A stretch of DNA of 64,000 bases from Amyloporia xantha (taxonomy: Eukaryota > Basidiomycota > Agaricomycetes > Polyporales > Adustoporiaceae): NCBI GenBank assembly GCA_036971615.1, contig JAYKKR010000011.1, forward strand, positions 1 through 64,000, in the 5' to 3' direction. Each line of letters opens with the position of its first letter. Position 1 is the stretch's first letter. Under the pieces are notes generated by a model. That model saw only the letters and a list, made by a program, of their open reading frames with translations, was not told where the DNA came from and searched no databases. Both the position numbers and the translations under genes were made by a program. Below, piece after piece: positions 60,401 to 64,000 of the stretch.

Positions 60401-60920
60401 CGCAGTACCCACAATTCATCAGAAGTGGATGTCTGAACAGTGGACAGCCTGACAGCAATGACTTACATTCCAGGGTTAACTGTCATTTTGCGGTCACAGT
60501 GAGTTCCGAGAGGCCGCCTCTGAACGTTCCAATTCATCTTACATAAACTTCCAGCCACAGCGTGTTGGTGGAACATAAGTGAAAGCAAACTGATCTATTG
60601 TAGCTCGCAAGGAATGGATGGGTCACTAAGATTGGACTACACACAGGATCAAGGTCGGTGTGTGCATGTTCTGAGGTACTTGTATAGAGGCTGATGTTGC
60701 GACATCAGTGATCACTCAATCAGAACGGTCCAAGGCAGACTCCAGTGGGCCCCAGAGTGTGCACTGTAGAGGGGCAGTTTGCGAATCGAGGTTCGATGCA
60801 AGCCGTGCTCACCCGAACGAGCAAGTGGACAGCCATCTTTGCTATCGGACAGCACAGACTCGGACTGCTTTTGGTGAGTCGAGTTCTAGTGCAGCTGTCC
60901 ACCGGACGATGTTGATGTCA
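57470..60920. other. Gene-poor stretch, no supported gene
   Basis: Open frames of 60-125 codons occur on both strands (for example 58431-58195 minus, MVSETGRWYVMDEDCRTFRG; 60178-60546 plus), but no known domain, consistent splicing or signal peptide supports any of them. 57470-58100 is GC-rich and resembles the neighbouring coding-derived DNA, while 58750-60900 is AT-richer. Confidence 0.4.
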
Positions 60921-60934
60921 ACAGAAGGGCAGCT

Positions 60935-61200
60935 GGACGAGTGAATGGATGAGGGACTGGACGGACGAGCGGATGAAGCACAAGATGAAGGCTGGACGAG
61001 CGGACGAGCGGCTGGGGGAGCAACCGGATGAGCAGGCAGATGAACGGCTAGTCGAGCCGTCGGGCAGCTGGGCAATGGGCATTTGACTGGACGAGCAGAT
61101 GAGTGGCTGGATGAGAAACGCAAGAAGCCAGCGAGACAAGTAAGCGGACGGGCGGGCAGACGAACGTCGGGATGAGCAACCGGACGGCTGACTGTCCGTA
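60935..61200. repeat. Degenerate GGACGAGCGGATGAGC-type low-complexity repeat
   Basis: Many imperfect copies of GGACGAG(C/T)(G/A)(G/A)ATGA occur in loose tandem, as in GGCTGGACGAGCGGACGAGC near 60992. Translation on the minus strand gives Ser/Pro/Ala/Arg-rich low complexity, so open frames here are not evidence of a gene. Confidence 0.8.
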
Positions 61201-61898
61201 GGGCTGTGCAGAGACAGACGGTTTCGGGAGGGGTTTGGGTGCCGTCACACAGATTTCTAGGTAAGTTGTTTCAGTGATTCCGAGCGAAAGGGGGCTCACG
61301 CGACGCGGACGGAACGGCAGGAATGAGATATATTTGAGTAGGGAGGAACCGAGCTACTTGCCGGTGAGCGGGTGGCCGGGAGACGAAACGCGCGCGATCG
61401 CATGGGCGCGATTTGGCGGGGAGAGAGTGGCGGGATTAGTAGCAGGGGTGGGGTGTGTATGCGGTGTTTGTCGTCGACGTGCTTACCTGTAGAGCGCGAG
61501 TGCGAGCTGTGCCGTGAAATGGGCTCCGGGAGCCCGGGAGAGGTCTGTCCCTTCTACTGGCTGGGAAGAGGGGCAGGGACCTCTACCGGCTAGAGCTCTG
61601 CTACCCACTAAGACAGCTAACCCTCTACTTCCTATGAAGGCATCTGTATCCTCTACTACCTACAAAGACGGCAGTCTCTCGAATTAACGGTGGACACTTT
61701 TCGTCCTGCAGTACTTGGAGCTGTCGAAGGGTTAGCAATAGGCGCCCGTGAAGACGAAGACGTCACCCCGATCGCCGCCCACATCTGACTCTGTTCCCCA
61801 CCTGCCGCTCTGAGCCTCACCATGCTCTATGCGGGATACGGCGGTCGTGTCTGTTGCCAGAGCCCACTGAAGTTCCTGTTCGTACACTCCTAGCGTGC

Positions 61899-62906
61899 AT
61901 GCTACGATTACTCGCGGTATGTTCTCCCTGTCCTCGACCGAAACATATTTTCTAACGATATCGCAGCAACGCAGGTCCGCCCTGCTCACCGCTGCGGCGG
62001 TCGCGGTCCACGACGTCTCGAGGGAAAAGGTACGTCCACCACCAGGCTAGCCCGAGCGAGCTCACACCACGGGCCTCTCTGCCCAGCTGCCCATATATCC
62101 CACCCGGGAGCCCGACATCCTCCTCCTCGAGACGCCCTCCGAGCTTGAGAAGCAGATCGGCGTCGCGCGGAGGGCGGTCACCGCGAGCTACTTGGATGCG
62201 CGTGCGCAGGTGCAGGGTGTCGTTTCGAAGTGGATCGGCGTCGAGCACGCCGTAGAGAGTACGTCCCGACTATTTTCTGTACCGAGTCCGCCGACTTGAC
62301 GCCCCCGCCTCACGTTCAGACCGGGTCAAGTCGCTCATCGCCCCCGACGAGCCGCTCACCCCCGGCCTGCTCTACGTCGGCGTCGCGACCCTCACCGGCT
62401 CCGTGCTCGCCCGCAACCGCAGCATCGCCGCCCGGCTCTTCCTCCCGCCCACGCTCCTCCTGCTCTCGCTGAACCACTTCCTCCCCAAGACGACGCACAA
62501 CGTCTCCGCGTACTTCGGCGCTCTCGAGGAGACGTACTTCCCGACGTTCGCGGAGAAGCACGAGATCGCCAACCAGCACACGGCGATGACGTGGGCGCGC
62601 ATCAAGGAGGCGACGCAGAGCGGGCGGGATACGCTCGCGAGCGGCGTGGAGGGCGCGGTGGTGCGTGTGGAGGAGGCGACGGGATTGAAGCTCAAGGAGA
62701 CGTTGGGCTGGGGAGAGAAGGTGGTAAAGGCTGTGGAGGGTCAGACGACAGCCGCGGTGAAGAGTATGCAGCAGCAGGTGGAGTCTGCGACGGACGCTGT
62801 TTCGCACAAGGTGGAGGAGGTGAAGGCCGCCGCAGAGCAAAAGACGGCTTCTGCGACCGCGGCGGTGGAGGAAAAAGTAGATGAGCAGCCTAGACGACTA
62901 GTATGA
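61899..62906 (+). CDS. MICOS complex subunit, MIC26/MIC27 (apolipoprotein O-like), copy 2
   Basis: Same exon structure and length (279 aa) as the gene at 54033, shifted by 7866 bp. The only protein difference I could find is in exon 2 (VHDVSREK in place of VHEVSREK); two synonymous changes flank it. All core features are retained: two membrane segments, the LEETYFP signature and the amphipathic tail. Both copies are intact, so gene dosage may be doubled unless one is an assembly artefact. The upstream 60 bp are also shared, but sequence further upstream differs, so the two copies probably have different distal promoters. Confidence 0.85.
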
Positions 62907-62962
62907 TATATAATAAACATAGCCGTATCGGACTCATTGTGAACGCAGACCGCCATTAATTT

Positions 62963-63296
62963 TCATGCTTTCGAGCCTTTCCCCGCCTCTGCCTTTGCCC
63001 CAGCCCCTTCACCCGCCTCCGCTTCCGCCTCAGCCTGTAGCCCCTCACCCGCCGCCTCGCTCATCCAGTCGATACCCTGCCCATGTCCCCCCAGCCCGTC
63101 GAACCGCCTATTGAACCTCCCGAGCCTGCCCGTCACCACGTCCTCCTCCGCGCGGGAGCAGCTGGCCAGTGCGGATGCAAGGCTCATCATCGTTTTGGTA
63201 GAGAAATTGAGCTCGGAGCCGTGCAGGCCATACGTTTCTCGAAAAGGAAGGTCATTTGTGCAATGGCCCGACGCGACGCGACTTCGGCGTCTGATG
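62963..63296 (-). CDS. Possible 3' exon of an uncharacterised minus-strand gene, copy 2
   Basis: Identical to 55097-55430 (MMSLASALASCSRAEEDVVT ... GKGSKA). The same uncertainty applies: coding character without identified upstream exons or a known family. Confidence 0.35.
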
Positions 63297-63331
63297 GCTG
63301 GCTTCCTCTCCTATCGCTCGTCTGACTCTGT

Positions 63332-63715
63332 ACTGCCAATGGCTGCTCGCCCTCGTCGAGACTCGAGGCCCTGCTGTGGCTTGGCGTCGGCTGCTACAAC
63401 TTTGTCGTGCGCACAGAAGAGACTTCGAGCGCTCTCCCATGGCCACCGTTCCTCCTCGCAAGCTTCTCATGGCTGTCCGACCCGTCGTCCCCCTTCCGCC
63501 ACGCCCCCGTTCGATCTCTGTGGCTTATGCACTCTGCAGCTCATCTCGAGCGTGTTCACGCTCGGCGGGGTGCTCTTTCACCACAGCGTGCACGCTCGCC
63601 GACATAGCGAACCTTGTGGCCGTCGTCGTCTTGCTGACGGTGATGCTGAACATGCCCGGCGCCGCGCGCGTGCAGAACGGAGACGACACTATGCTCTGGC
63701 GCTGTCCGTGATCGC
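63332..63715 (+). pseudogene. Frameshifted fragment resembling an ABC-C transporter N-terminus, copy 2
   Basis: Same fragment as 55466-55850. It lacks one C of a C-run near 63490, which changes which pieces share a frame. Here AVRPVVP runs into a different frame before TPPFDLCGLC. The difference between copies in a region without constraint fits decay after or around the duplication. Confidence 0.4.
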
Positions 63716-64000
63716 GAATCACGCGTTTCGACGAGGAGCGGCGTGCAACGCTCGCCTCAACGTGTTCGCGAGGGAGGGAGGGCAATTACCTATGTGGAAT
63801 GGTAACTCTTTATGTATGTATGTACCATTCACTACCATCTTTCAATACATGAGAGCCGTTAGAATGGTCATGTTACTAACGGGAAATGTGACGGGATGAA
63901 CGCGAGCGCATCCGGCGACGGCCGTGGTACGCCTCAGCAACAACGCGAACGGCGTCCGCCCTCATCCGTGTGTCTCGTGTCCTGAGGGCCGAAACTGTTC

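Larger units (their letters stand above)
61840..64000. repeat. Direct duplication, copy 2 (continues past the window end)
   Basis: Near-identical to 53975-56135, and still matching at the last base of the window. The junction on the left (around 61840) is where similarity to copy 1 starts abruptly. Confidence 0.95.

Noticed and set aside
60842..61300. Ser/Pro/Ala-rich minus-strand frames
   Set aside because: They are translations of the degenerate GGACGAGCGGATGA repeat and not a gene.

Overview
This window is nuclear DNA of a filamentous basidiomycete, probably an Agaricomycete such as a polypore. The reasons are genes split by many 45-75 nt GT-AG introns, FunK1-type protein kinases, a trichodiene-synthase-like terpene cyclase, an intact Ty1/copia retrotransposon, and fungal housekeeping genes (dihydrolipoyl dehydrogenase, a MICOS subunit, a glutathione transferase). 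There is no sign of bacterial gene organisation. All calls were made by reading the sequence; no database search was run.

Layout. 0-16 kb is ordinary gene-dense chromosome: a frame-disrupted ParB-like gene running off the left edge, a helically phased array of palindromes in front of it, a glutathione S-transferase, a C2H2 zinc-finger protein, mitochondrial dihydrolipoyl dehydrogenase, a large gene ending in a WD40 propeller, and a secreted repeat protein whose repeats are encoded exon by exon. 16.4-28.6 kb is a diverged inverted duplication. Each arm carries a FunK1 kinase gene and a convergent small gene. The left kinase is intact; the right kinase has a nonsense codon and a lost splice acceptor.

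20-52 kb is gene-poor, AT-richer accessory DNA. It holds at least seven copies of a modular unit recognisable only by short conserved islands: an upstream element (M1), a TATA box, a leader element (M2) 130-156 bp inside the TATA box, a very short first coding exon, a diverged body, and a trailer element (M3). Two units can be spliced by eye into small three-exon genes (93 and 71 aa) of matching architecture but almost unrelated sequence. A class I terpene synthase lies among the units. This family is the best candidate here for something undescribed.

44.2-49.7 kb is a complete copia element with matching 392-bp LTRs, a 5-bp target duplication and an unbroken gag-pol frame, so it is a very recent insertion. 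54-64 kb contains a long direct duplication (offset about 7.87 kb, near identical) that gives two copies of an intact MICOS MIC26/MIC27-like gene, each followed by a frameshifted fragment resembling an ABC-C transporter. An older 1.05-kb tandem duplication and low-complexity DNA lie between them.
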